Shown: piece by piece, positions 43,301-52,548 of the stretch
How the letters are laid out: every line of letters begins with the position of its first letter
How positions within the stretch are numbered: position 1 is the stretch's first letter
Source of the DNA: Ornithodoros turicata
Taxonomy: Eukaryota > Arthropoda > Arachnida > Ixodida > Argasidae
Direction: 5' to 3'
NCBI RefSeq assembly: GCF_037126465.1
Contig: NC_088206.1
Coordinates: 13,677,187 to 13,741,186, forward strand
Length of the DNA: 64,000 nucleotides
The notes under the pieces: generated by a model
Seen by the model: the letters and a program-made list of their open reading frames with translations, nothing else
What the model was told of the DNA's origin: nothing
Databases searched by the model: none
Program-made: the position numbers and the translations under genes

Positions 43301-46300
43301 ACGCTTTTGCACATGCAGCCATCGTCCTCATCAGCTACGTCCTCAGTCGCATTCTCAAAGTTGACGTAGCACTGAGGAGGCACTTGAGGATGAGGAAGGT
43401 CTGGCAGTGGACCGTGGCTCCTCAAGAGATAATGCAGTGCTCCTCGTGTCCCGTTGTTCGGTCTTGGAGATATCTTGAGCAACTCTTCGCAAGACATATG
43501 GGTCGGTTAGCTCGTACGCGTAGACTGCACTTAATGGTGGACTGCATTGTGTGGGATACACCTTACCTGCCATCAGCTCGTAGAGCTCAATATTTCGAAA
43601 CGGTCTCACTCCGACGTTTTGCTTGAACGCTGGTCCATGACCTAGAAAGATGCCCTGTGATGACATTGTTAAATAAACTGATGTGTCGTCCAAGGCTTTC
43701 ACAGGTACATAATTATGCTTCAGACTTGTGGGGGACTGTTTCTCAAGGTTAGGAAATGCGACGAGATCGTAGGACGTATATAGTTCTGGACCTAGATACT
43801 TGTTTACGTGATTGTTATGAGAGTTTGAAACGTTGCAGACCGCTTGGTGGACTAGGCAGGCACAGTGACAGAAGCAATTAGAGCACTGATAGGCAGTAGT
43901 TAAACTCCCTATGGTTACTATGCTTGTACAACAGCTTTTGGACAAATCGTGCGGCAGGAGGAAGGTATCTGAAAATGGTAATAGCAACTGCATGTTTATA
44001 CATTTTTGAGGGCAGAACTTAGCTCCAGGCGAGAGACCCGCGTAAGGACAACAAGAAGGAAAGAAACCAAGAGAGAATTCGCTGTTCTCCCTCTGCACAT
44101 CATAAGAGCGCTTCAGACATGGAGTAACTACGACGTTCCATTTAATAGTTTTCTCACCTGCATGCTCGGTGCCATGTTGTCGTAGCCATGAGCACCTCCC
44201 GTGCAATAGTCAGACTCTTTGTCCGCCATCTTGCTGAAGAGAGAAAGCATAGCCCCCATGTACTTTTCAAGAACTGGAGGATGGCACACGTCCCAGCAAA
44301 ATAGTGCATACTTACTTTAGAACAAGGTAACCCGAGTCCATGTCTAATACAATAGGCTCAATGCGTCTGTGATCAGAGTAATGGTAGCGTTTCGGTAGCC
44401 TTTCTTTTGCGTAGACAAGCAGGTGTTCATGCCTGCACCGCAGCATTTCGACCAGTTGGCCAACTGCAACTAGTAACATGGATACGTTTTAGTATCTACC
44501 CAGGCAGCACAGAATGTTAGCCCAATATTGGCTGCACATTGGGAATACTGGTCTAACATTTGACCAGTATTCTCAAGGTTCTGCCAATATTGGCTCATCA
44601 TTGTGTATATCGGGCCAATTTTTCCAAGACCATGCCAATATTGGCAATATACCGAAACATGGCTGCTCATTGGCGAAACCGGCTGGTCAATATCGGACCA
44701 ATATTGGGCCGGGTTGCAGTTGCTATATCGGGCCAATATTGGCAATATTGGTTCGCCAATATTGGACCAGTACGGGTCCAATATTGGTGTGCTACCTGCA
44801 CTCTTAAAAAAAGGGTGTACTTTAGCTCCTTTTTCTTGCCACATATATCACTTCCTTTTGGAGAGTACAGTTACTCTCAAAAAGGAGTCTCCTCACTCCC
44901 TCCAGGGAGTAGCATTACTCCCTTACTCCCTACCGGAGAGTAATATTACTCTCCAGTAGGGAGTTAAAGCGTAACCCCACTCTCTGAAGGGAGTGACGAG
45001 ACTCCTTTTTTAGAGTAACTGTACTCTCCAAAAGGGAGTGATATATGTGGCAAGAAAAGGGAGTTAAAGTACACCCTTTTTTTTAAGAGTGTGGGTAGTA
45101 TTGATCGAACAGAGCTTCCCTCACATTTCGTGCTGGACTTTGGCTTGATCCGAGCTGAAGCTCCAACCAAAGAGTAGAAACTTGATGGATCGACGTATCG
45201 ATCAAGGGCGATGACTTGATCACAGCTGATACTAGTCATTCCTGTTCGGGATTGCCATGGACGAATAAAGAAGTGGCAGCCTCGATTGAGATCTGATTCG
45301 AGAACCGTTTCAACGAAAGTACTCACCGTGGTCAGACACAATGATGATGTTCACGCAGCCCAAGATATTCCTTTCTTGAAGACCCGCTATCAGCCTGTCC
45401 AGCATGATCTCCAGGAGCTCCAAAGCCTCGTCGACCTGGAGTTATAAGGTGGTTGTTGATAAAAATAGCCAGTCTCCACGCTGTGAACACACCAGGAGAA
45501 AACGGCACGTCAAGAGCGAACGGGAGGTACGTCATGCATAACACACTAAAGAGGTTACCGAAAGAACTTCAACCGCTTATGCTGTAGGTGGGGTTCATAC
45601 GTTCGATACTCCATAATTCCAACGGGGGTCTTTTTGTTTAAAAGTTCCAGAAGACGCTTCTATAAGATGTCAGGGATGTACAGTACGCCAAACACCGGCA
45701 GGGATGTAAGTGGTTTGCGCAAGTTCCACGCCAGGCCCTGCAGACGGAGACATTGACAGACACGCACTGGTAGTGCCGGATTTCCGGAATATAAAAACAG
45801 GGGGCCGTATCAATTTCGGAGACGTGTGTTTCGTACTCAGAAACCATACGATACCATAGGAAGATTATGCGTGATTTTTCAAGAATGCGGTTGGGGGAGG
45901 ATATGTTTATTAAGAAGAAAGGAAAGGTTAGCCAGGCAAATAGCCGGCTTGCTGTTCCAAAAAAAAAGGGAAAAGAAGGAAAGAAAGGAAGGCCAAGAAA
46001 GAAAGAAGAAAAGGATATTATAACAACGCCACATGCGGTTCATGAGTCCTGAGGCTCTTAGAAAACTGAGGAGAATGGCAGTGGACAGCCCACTGGTTGA
46101 GGTGCAGGACAGTATCAAGGAGAGCGGCCAAAGAAAAGTCGTTACAACCAGGCTGGAGCAGACGGCACCGGAGGGTGTTCCTACTGTGAAGGTGCTGTTG
46201 AGTCATTCGTTTGATAACCCCAGTAAGCCGTTTGTTCGATGGCGCACGAGATGAAAACAGCGTTAGAACGTCACGGTTGCATATGTCCACCCAAGTGTGC

Positions 46301-49136
46301 TACGGTGTAAATGCACCAGTACACGTAACGGCCTATACTGTGCCGTAAATGACAATGGAGTATATAATGCTGCCCTTCTGTCACAGTTGACGTCTGCAAG
46401 ATACGGACGCGAATATGCGCAATAACGACAACACCTGCTAGATACCGACGCTCTGTAGAATGTCGCGTGGTGTAGAATGACGCTGCTGGTGCATTGTCGT
46501 ATAGTGTGCCGTCTACATTGTGCCAGATGCTGTATTCGCACACCACCGTAGTAGTAGTAGTATACCACCATGACATAACCGAAACACACGCACACCTGTA
46601 TACTCACCTTCTCTGAATGAGGCCCATAATCGTGTCCAGCACTATCTGGCTCATTCACGTAGAGGCTCATGAAAGATGGTCTCCTGTCTGGTGGAAGATC
46701 CAACCATGCTAAGATGACCTCCACTCTGCTCTGCCACGGTATCTTCCTGGAGAACAATGTGAATATCGCGTCAGTCTAGCCAAAGCACCTTCTTAAACCT
46801 ACGCCTCTTCTCACTCATTATATTTGAAGTAGTAACTCGGACGGCCATTTCGAATCTTCACGTCGGAACCAGGCCAAAAGAAGGTTGCGGACTTCTTGCC
46901 CTGCTTCTCAACCGTCACCCATATCTGTTACAAAACGTACAGCGGGGTCTATAACGGGGTCTATAACGGAATATGTCCGCGTTTCCAAAACGATACGCTT
47001 ACCGGTTCACCTTCCCACCATCTGGTCTTGAAGGACTCCTTATTACCGAGCTTGAACAAGGTCTTGAGTTCGGGATCGTACATTTTGTTGTCGACAATAC
47101 CGTGAGATTCTGGCCATAACCCCTGAAAACGAGTCAATGGCATTAGGATACGTGAAGTCGCATTGAGATGGAACAAAGACCTACAGTCACGATGGTATAA
47201 TGATTGGGAAACGTCTTCGACGGGAACACCGGTCTCATAAACGGTGCCTTTACACCACATTGGGCTAGTCGTTCCAAGGAGGGATTCCGACGCCTTTCCA
47301 GGTAGTCCGGTCGGAAACCATCCAGGGATATAAGCAATAGTGGAGCTTCTTGAAAGCTGCGGGTAAATCGAGCACAGACACAACTACAATAAGCTTACAG
47401 TCGTATTCTAGATCCGCCCTTAGTCACTCCTATACAGTCAAGTACACTTCGAGGGACCCTCTCTTCTTGCTTCAGTCATACTTAAAGGGGCACTAAAATG
47501 CAAAAAACTAGTTCACTTCGTTACGTTATTACGTTAAATTACGTTACACGCTTTGTTAATTTCGTACTTGTTATAATTATGCTACAATTCAAAACTTTGA
47601 TTCCGTTACGAAGCTACAATCAAAATTATACCGTACTCTTTCTTGCTTCGGCGCTAAGCAATGAACGACGCTTCAGCTCGTGCATAGGTGCTTTTAGTCC
47701 ATGCTGCGCGTGCACGCGCGTGCCACGTATTGGAGCAGTCCCGGTAAAAAAACACAGTTCGCGTTGCGAAGCGTACTGGCGTCGCTGTCCGAACGCCTTG
47801 AAGACAAACGTTGTCTATGAAACGTTCGCGAGAACTGTTGTGGGCTACAATTCATTGAATCGGTATTGAAAAATGCAGCAGTGCGCATCATGCCGCGCAT
47901 ATACGGAACACTACGATTGGACCCGTTCCAAAATCCAAATCCACACGCCCACGATAGGTATGCGCGCGCTTCTCCTGCTCTCTCATTGGATGCCGCCATT
48001 CTTTGCCTCCTGGGGATCCCGTTCGTTGCCGCAAAAGACGCCTCTGTTTTCGTTGCGTTTTTCTTCTAAACGGTAGCATTGTGTGAACTATGTATTTTGG
48101 TTGAATCGTGCTAATTGAAACACGGACTTTCATTTGAGAGCAAGTTGCTTTTGCATTTTAGTGCCCCTTTAAGGGGACACTAAGAACCGTAATACAAAAG
48201 GAACGGGATCCAACGGTTGCGTCGGTCATGATTTATGATCGATAGAAAAAAAGAAAAAAAAACACTTTCGCTCTTTATCTCCTTCTCAACAAGGCCGACG
48301 ATGCGAAGCGGGCTCTCATTGGTCTCCGCAAAGGATTTGTCCAATCATTGCGAGAGATCGTTTCAGGAGTCCAGTCAGAGGCTTCTTGAAAAGGAGAGGC
48401 ACAAGGAAAGCTCATACATCAGGAACGACGCAACCGATGAATTGCGTTCCTTTGAAGTCGCTGTCGAGGTAACGGTATATTTCATTCCGCTAGGAGAAAT
48501 TTTTGTGATTCGGGGCCTTTTAACTGTCTCCGCTGTACAACTTGACTGTCTCCTCTCAGTCTAACGACGCATCCCACAAACTCAACAACGATGCCGCACC
48601 AGTCGTCCGCTCTGCTCGGGACACTGAAGGGCTGATGGAAGGTGGTCCATGCAGCGCGCCCTTGAGTGGAGGGAACGGTAAGGTAAGGCGGCAAGGTAAG
48701 GTGTGGTTGAGTGAGATTTGAGAATCAGAGAGGGAATGCCTGGAAGCGGCCCTAGGCTCCAGGGACAACCGAATAGGGGAGCGAGAAGAATTCGAAAAGT
48801 GAGGGGACCCATTGAAGGGTGCACTAAGGACCTTTTAAAAATGCTGCTGTTAGAAAGGGTAAGGAAGTCCTTACTCTTCCGGGCACTTGTAGTCCGGATT
48901 GATGCATGGTAGATGCTGCCATTCGGAATCAAACAGTTCGTCTGAAAAACAACACAAACTGAGAACGGTTCTGTGCTTATGGTAATAGGACGCGGTTCTT
49001 TACCTGAGAGGTTCCCAGTGTTGCTATCTTTGATCCGTTTACCAACTTCGATCCCGCGGAAGTAACCGCCCAGAAAGGTGGCAACGATGAGCGCAACTGC
49101 CTGTTTGAGAACAGGTTTAGCTGTATCGTCAAGATA
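40192..49136 (-). CDS. ENPP-like: ENPP gene 2: membrane-anchored ectonucleotide pyrophosphatase/phosphodiesterase, 17 exons located, 5' end open
   Basis: Minus-strand exons in order: 49136-49004, 48941-48875, 47356-47185, 47122-47003, 46924-46815, 46746-46608, 45435-45327, 45241-45125, 44469-44316, 44233-44158, 43654-43567, 43484-43303, 42801-42619, 42538-42406, 40883-40637, 40567-40405, 40335-40192. About 778 codons, plus an undetermined start. The first located exon has a hydrophobic segment ([14 protein letters not shown]) after KPVLKQ and before basic residues, fitting a type II membrane anchor. The catalytic residues are complete: SLDGFR, SKTFPNH, EPDSAGH, SDHG, HGYDN. The C-terminal nuclease-like domain follows. 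All phases agree with gene 1. No somatomedin-B repeats. Expected to face outward and cleave extracellular nucleotides or phosphodiesters. Confidence 0.88.
40405..40567 (-). CDS. ENPP gene 2 penultimate exon
   Basis: Acceptor ctgtgtag, donor tgccag|gtaaca. Encodes [20 protein letters not shown] and [18 protein letters not shown]. The following intron is 69 bp, stop-free and a multiple of three. Confidence 0.92.
40637..40883 (-). CDS. ENPP gene 2 nuclease-like domain exon
   Basis: Acceptor aagcaaag chosen by phase ([14 protein letters not shown]). Encodes [47 protein letters not shown]; donor atact|gtaagt. 42 bases longer at its start than the gene 1 exon. Confidence 0.88.
40930..41470 (+). 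mobile_element. LINE 3' end (knuckle plus 3' UTR) in ENPP gene 2 intron
   Basis: A plus-strand frame to 41318 contains [17 protein letters not shown], a C-terminal knuckle typical of I/R1/Jockey-group ORF2, then [14 protein letters not shown]. The 3' UTR contains gcaatggggcagtgtaccgcc, diverged from the tails at 16495 and 23600. Opposite in strand to the host gene. Confidence 0.7.
41862..42170. repeat. Foldback, arms about 130 bp
   Basis: gtggacgacgacaacgcgcc through gcccgctgggac pairs with gtcccagcgggc through ggcgcgtcgtcgtcgtcgtc (for example cagccagttctaccg against cggtagaactggctg). In the intron upstream of the nuclease-like exon. Confidence 0.75.
42406..42538 (-). CDS. ENPP gene 2 exon, pre-nuclease segment
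   Basis: Acceptor cgttgcag, donor ccaccag|gtacac. Encodes [44 protein letters not shown]. Aligns with gene 1 exon 14 (HRDPRV...TTCNEY...PLFPP). Confidence 0.88.
42619..42801 (-). CDS. ENPP gene 2 exon, inter-domain linker
   Basis: Acceptor gatcgcaag (phase 0), donor ggaagg|gtaatt. Encodes [50 protein letters not shown]. Matches gene 1 exon 13 without its lysine-rich run. The start could lie a few codons either side. Confidence 0.82.
42802..43302. other. ENPP gene 2 intron, no feature recognised
   Basis: A minus-strand frame near 42890-43010 was tested as the linker exon and discarded. Nothing else seen. Confidence 0.4.
43303..43484 (-). CDS. ENPP gene 2 exon, end of catalytic domain
   Basis: Acceptor cttgcgaag, donor aaaagc|gtaagt. 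Encodes [20 protein letters not shown] and [13 protein letters not shown]. The RPNNGT.GALHY motif is shared with gene 1 exon 12. Confidence 0.9.
43567..43654 (-). CDS. ENPP gene 2 exon, GPAFK block
   Basis: Acceptor tcatcacag, donor ggcag|gtaagg. Encodes [20 protein letters not shown] then NIELYELMA. 88 bp, as in gene 1; canonical GT donor here. Confidence 0.92.
43655..44157. other. ENPP gene 2 intron, no repeat recognised
   Basis: The minus frame stays open into the next exon for a long way (to about 44206), but the stretch does not resemble ENPP and is treated as intron. Confidence 0.45.
44158..44233 (-). CDS. ENPP gene 2 exon, HGYD zinc ligand
   Basis: Acceptor ctcttcag, donor atgcag|gtgaga. 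Encodes [20 protein letters not shown] then MAPSMQ. The His of HGYDN is a zinc ligand. Nine bases longer than in gene 1. Confidence 0.9.
44316..44469 (-). CDS. ENPP gene 2 exon, [10 protein letters not shown] strand
   Basis: Acceptor gttactag, donor ctaaa|gtaagt. Encodes [50 protein letters not shown]. 154 bp, phase 1/2. Confidence 0.92.
44497..45098. mobile_element. CCAATATTGG foldback MITE interrupted by another MITE
   Basis: Left end TACCCAGGCAGCAC. The interior is an array of CCAATATTGG palindromes. The right end is GTGCTACCTG, continued after the 44799-45091 insertion as GGGTA. In an ENPP gene 2 intron. Confidence 0.85.
44799..45091. mobile_element. CACTCTTA-family foldback MITE, complete, nested
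   Basis: 293-bp palindrome CACTCTTAAAAAAAGGG to TTTTTTTTAAGAGTG, flanked by TG on both sides (44797-44798, 45092-45093). It sits inside the right terminus of the 44497 element. Confidence 0.9.
45125..45241 (-). CDS. ENPP gene 2 exon after SDHG
   Basis: Acceptor cccgaacag, donor gaaat|gtgagg. Encodes [20 protein letters not shown] and [11 protein letters not shown]. 117 bp, as in gene 1. Confidence 0.9.
45327..45435 (-). CDS. ENPP gene 2 exon, SDHG zinc motif
   Basis: Acceptor aactccag, donor ccacg|gtgagt. Encodes [20 protein letters not shown] and [11 protein letters not shown], with two zinc ligands. 109 bp. Confidence 0.93.
45436..46607. other. ENPP gene 2 intron, no repeat family assigned
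   Basis: Purine-rich stretch at 45915-46015 on the plus strand. No exon or MITE recognised. In gene 1 the equivalent intron is only 88 bp. Confidence 0.45.
46608..46746 (-). CDS. ENPP gene 2 exon, EPD zinc ligands
   Basis: Acceptor gttctccag, donor gagaag|gtgagt. Encodes [40 protein letters not shown]. The canonical EPDSAGH is intact. Confidence 0.93.
46815..46924 (-). CDS. ENPP gene 2 exon, FFWPGS block
   Basis: Acceptor gtaacag, donor aatga|gtgaga. Encodes [20 protein letters not shown] then [16 protein letters not shown]. 110 bp. Confidence 0.93.
47003..47122 (-). CDS. ENPP gene 2 exon, GLWPESHGI block
   Basis: Acceptor cgttttcag, donor gaaccg|gtaagc. Encodes [20 protein letters not shown] and KTRWWEGEP. 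Nine bases longer than gene 1. Confidence 0.93.
47185..47356 (-). CDS. ENPP gene 2 exon, first zinc ligand and nucleophile
   Basis: Acceptor ttacccgcag, donor tgact|gtaggt. Encodes [20 protein letters not shown] and [17 protein letters not shown]. Zinc Asp, nucleophilic Thr and the family Lys before it are present. Confidence 0.93.
47486..48168. mobile_element. TTAA-flanked MITE, AGGGGCACTAAAATGC termini
   Basis: AGGGGCACTAAAATGCAAAA and its inverse at the right end, with TTAA on both sides (47482-47485, 48169-48172), as for piggyBac-type insertion. 683 bp, no transposase. In an ENPP gene 2 intron. Confidence 0.85.
48169..48874. other. ENPP gene 2 intron remainder
   Basis: Right of the TTAA MITE another similar terminus (ttaaggggacactaag) starts, but its partner end was not found. 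No exon seen. Confidence 0.4.
48875..48941 (-). CDS. ENPP gene 2 exon, pre-catalytic linker
   Basis: Acceptor tgtttttcag, donor ggaaga|gtaagg. Encodes [20 protein letters not shown] then PE. Two Cys at the same spacing region as gene 1 exon 2; phase 1/2. Confidence 0.88.
49004..49136 (-). CDS. ENPP gene 2 membrane-anchor exon
   Basis: Acceptor gagcgtag, donor ctcag|gtaaag. Encodes [12 protein letters not shown], the hydrophobic [14 protein letters not shown], then [18 protein letters not shown]. Short for a membrane span, but in the right place for a type II anchor. The upstream first exon is not securely found. Confidence 0.75.
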
Positions 49137-49189
49137 CTACGCTCATGTGCAAAAGGGAAACTGCAGGCAGCGGAAAGTTGATTGTGTAT

Positions 49190-49281
49190 TAGCGCCGCGA
49201 AGCAACTGTGGCTATGAGCGGCGTACAGATGTGGATAGACGGAGAGAGGACAGCAGGAAGGAGTGGGGGACAGGGGGATTA
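49190..49281 (-). mobile_element. SINE, GCCGCGAAGCAACTGTGGC family, copy 4
   Basis: Body fragment ttagcgccgcgaagcaactg to gacaggggga, directly upstream of the membrane-anchor exon. Confidence 0.65.
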
Positions 49282-49380
49282 GCAGCGGAAAGTATCCAAG
49301 TCAAGCACAAAGTCACACCGGAAAGTACCGCAGGAACTAATAAATCAATCAATCAAAGTTAATTTGTTCTGTTCTTTCTC

Positions 49381-50381
49381 GCATTCGCATTTAGGCTTTT
49401 CCGAGCACTCACAGAGTATAGTGATAAAAACAGCTTTTCTTAAAAATAAAAACAGCTAAGATATAAAGATAAAAACATAAAGACTATAAAACATAAAGAC
49501 ATAAAACACAAAAACATAAACTAAAAGATAAAAGCAGCTAAAGTGATAAAAAAATTCTAACTGGCGACGTACTCGCCGGAGGATTGTGGGACTTTCGGCA
49601 ATTACCTTCTGGAAACTTTTGCCACCGTTGAGGAAGGGTTTGGACAATTTTTAATTGCGAGGAATTTTTTTTAAATTGAACTCTGAAAATTGCCAAGCGA
49701 ACCTTACTTTTTTTTTTTTTACAGAAATGTGAAGTCCTCCACGGATAACCGCAGACCCAACAAAAACTATGCACAGCATCGCAACAGAAATCGTCGGGAA
49801 AAAAATAGTAAAAATTAGTAAATTAGTGTTAGCCCCGCCTGCTTGATTTTCGCAAAGAAGCGCGCGCGAAATGTGCGTCTAGAGGACGAAGTGTCCCTGC
49901 CTTGATTTGTTTTGCCATTGTGATAAGACTGTTGTCAGCAGCATCAATGTCAAAGCGTGGGAAAGGTAAAACAAGAGGTGGGAGCACTTCATCCTCTCCC
50001 CGCACCTTCCGTGCGCCCTTCTTTACGACAATCAAGCAGACGCGGCTAAAGCGGAATTTTTACTAATTTTTTCCAGACTATTTCTGTTGCGATACTGTAC
50101 ATAGTTTTTGTTGGGTCTGGGGATATCCGTGGAGGACTTCATATTTCTGTTAAAAAAAAGTGAGGTTCGCTTTGCAATTTTCAAAGTTCAATTGAAAAAA
50201 ATAAATTTCCCTCAATTAAAAATTGTCCAAAGCCTTCCTAAATGGCGGCAAAAGTTCCCAGAATGTAATTGCCGAAAGTCCCACAAACCTCCTGCGGGTA
50301 CGTTGCCAGTTAGAATTTGTTATCACTTTAGGTGAAACACGTATACTCTCTGAGTGCTCGGAAAAGCTTAAATGCGAATGC
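49381..50381. mobile_element. 1-kb foldback element
   Basis: gcattcgcatttaggctttt at the left pairs with aaaagcttaaatgcgaatgc at the right. Arms of about 400 bp include gtgggactttcggcaatta against taattgccgaaagtcccac. Confidence 0.8.
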
Positions 50382-50790
50382 TACAAAGCTTATTAGTGTA
50401 ACCAACACATAATTATGTGGACATCCCCTTTACTGAAGCGCACAGTTATATGGTTATATCACGATCCAGCCGTCCTAGCAGCAAAATGCGGCTTCTACCG
50501 CGGAGGTTGCCCATTCATGAACACCAGGCCGCAAGTTCGCAACTGGGCACCTACGGAGCGCTACCAACTACACCAACACACCCATAAACACATCTAGCCA
50601 CAAGTCAAGCCAAGTCTGTATGCTTCACATAGCGCCGTACGAAATAGTGATGCCACGTTTCGCTTTAGCAGCAATCGTTCTATAACCTCGCGACAGCACT
50701 ATATCGTTTCGACCTCCGGAAACTTCGTCGCCATGGCAGGACACAGAGGGTATAAGGATAATCCTTAAATAAAAAATAAGGTATACTCAC

Positions 50791-50853
50791 AACGAGGCTT
50801 ACGATGACAATCCGCTTCCATCCCTGAAAGCGAGAGAACAGTTGAGCCGGCAT
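50791..50853 (-). CDS. Possible first coding exon of ENPP gene 2
   Basis: ATG at 50853 on minus gives MPAQLFSRFQ GWKRIVIVSLV up to a strong donor (gtt|gtgagta), phase 0, which fits the phase 0 start of the 49136 exon. It would add a second hydrophobic stretch, and other first exons are possible. Confidence 0.3.
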
Positions 50854-51370
50854 CAGTGCAACGCTCTGGGAAAAACCGGTCCCATCATCTTACGGAACCA
50901 GCTGGCACCTGTGCAATCGTTGCCTCCTGTTCGCGCCACATTACATGTTGCACACTCGTAGCAGTCGCTCTCACTTTCCGTGTGATTACGTAACCGAGAT
51001 GCTATTAAAATCACCGACGCGATTTGAATCGGCACGAGTGTGTTTTTGCGGGCTTTGGGAAAACCACACGCTTTTCAGTTCCTGTTGTTGTCGAACGAAC
51101 GAACGAACAGGAGATGTCAACTTCTGTAAGCCTCGATGTTTCGTAAGCCCTTTCTTGACACGCGGGGGGGTGTACCAGGAGAAACTTACTGGTAGTCTAG
51201 CGTGTTGTTAAGGAAAGGGAAAATAAAGAGAAACGACTTTAAGGGACAGTGAGCATAATTCGAGACATCTTGCAGTTGTATATATTTTCATTCCGATAGT
51301 TCTTGACACCTATGTCTTGCAGCAGTCCCTTGTGGCCTCTGTCCTTTAACCGTCAAGTGAATGCCGGCTA

Positions 51371-51649
51371 CACTCTAAGGAAAAACAATGGTGTGAAAAG
51401 ATGATAACTTCTATAGTTACCACCTAGGTCAACATAGCGTCTGATAAAGGATGTAAAAGGGTGGTAAAATCAATTATCACATAACCAAATTTCTACAAAA
51501 AGGCGTACGCCCCCTTGCTCACCGAATCAGAAGCGGTAACCCTATCATTCGTAGGTGGCAGGTCGAACTTTGCAGCTTTTAGGCACAATATATGCGACAA
51601 ATATTACCTCCTAAAAGGTATAACTGCTGCATCCTTTTTTCTAAGAGTG
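51371..51649. mobile_element. CACTCTAAGG MITE, TA-flanked
   Basis: Termini CACTCTAAGGAAAAA and TTTTTTCTAAGAGTG, TA on both sides. Shares the internal ggcgtacgcc and gtaaccctatcattcg with the element at 52250-52445. Confidence 0.8.
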
Positions 51650-51859
51650 TAGTGCGGTTAATTTGAGTGTATCACACCAACTGGACCCACGAATAAGAGT
51701 AGCAGGTTGTGATTTTTTATGGCCAACCTCTCTGAATAACCTTTTACATCCCCATTTCCAACGTTGCAGTAAGCAAAAGGGAAGAGAGATGTTGCATACA
51801 ATCCCTTACCCGCCGCCACCACCAAACACACTCGAAACCCCGCGGAAACTCTTCTATTG

Positions 51860-52165
51860 TTCAAGATGGGAAAGGCGAGCTCGCCGAACTGCCTCACGTG
51901 TGTCAAAGTGGAGAACACTGAACACATGTTGATTAAATGTTCCAGAAACAGTGTCCAACGTAATTACGTTAGGGCCGCCATAGAAAGACAGCTCCTCCGA
52001 GAATGGCCGTAGGATCATAGAAGACATTGCAACATCTCAAACTTATTAGGTGTAGTAATTTTTATTTTTAAGTCTTGCGAAGTAGCCGCAGCTCCTGTGT
52101 TTCGTAGGAGCCACCGTGTCTGTATTTTTATTCTCTAATTTTAATCTGATCTAATCAAATCTTGG
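51860..52165 (+). mobile_element. LINE 3' end fragment
   Basis: Encodes CLTCVKVENTEHMLIKCSRN, a knuckle followed by QRNYVRAAIERQLLREWP and a stop, then a 3' UTR. Only the C-terminus remains. Confidence 0.6.
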
Positions 52166-52249
52166 ACAATACACGTGACTCAGAGAGAGAAGGAACTGTG
52201 ATGGCCATGCCACTCCCTCCTCCTCAAAATATCGCTCAATTTACGCCTT

Positions 52250-52445
52250 CACTCTAAAAACGGAGCTTCACCGCATAGCAAGAGAGAGTGGGGCGTACGC
52301 CTTTTTGTGTCAATTTGGATATATGATAATTGACACAAAAAGGCGTAGGCCTCCCTCTCTCCTCGAACCAGAAGTGATAACCCTATCATTCGTGCGAATG
52401 TTTGGCGCAGAGCGTGAAATGCTATGAAGTTCAGTTTTTAGAGTG
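52250..52445. mobile_element. CACTCTAAAAAC MITE, TT-flanked
   Basis: Termini CACTCTAAAAAC and GTTTTTAGAGTG with TT on both sides. The internal palindrome tgtcaattt...aattgaca is surrounded by aaaggcgtacgcc-like sequences. Confidence 0.8.
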
Positions 52446-52447
52446 TT

Positions 52448-52548
52448 TACCCAAGCAGCACAACATCTTTGCCAATATTGGACCAATATTGGGCCAGTAT
52501 TGCCAATATTGGTTCAATATTGGGCCAAGATATTGTGCTGCTTGGGTA
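52448..52548. mobile_element. CCAATATTGG foldback MITE, minimal 101-bp copy
   Basis: TACCCAAGCAGCACAAC to GTGCTGCTTGGGTA with an interior of CCAATATTGG palindromes. It lies two bases from the preceding MITE. Confidence 0.85.

Noticed and set aside
43655..44206. Long open minus frame joining two ENPP gene 2 exons
   Set aside because: It has no similarity to ENPP between the exons, and good splice signals bound both exons.
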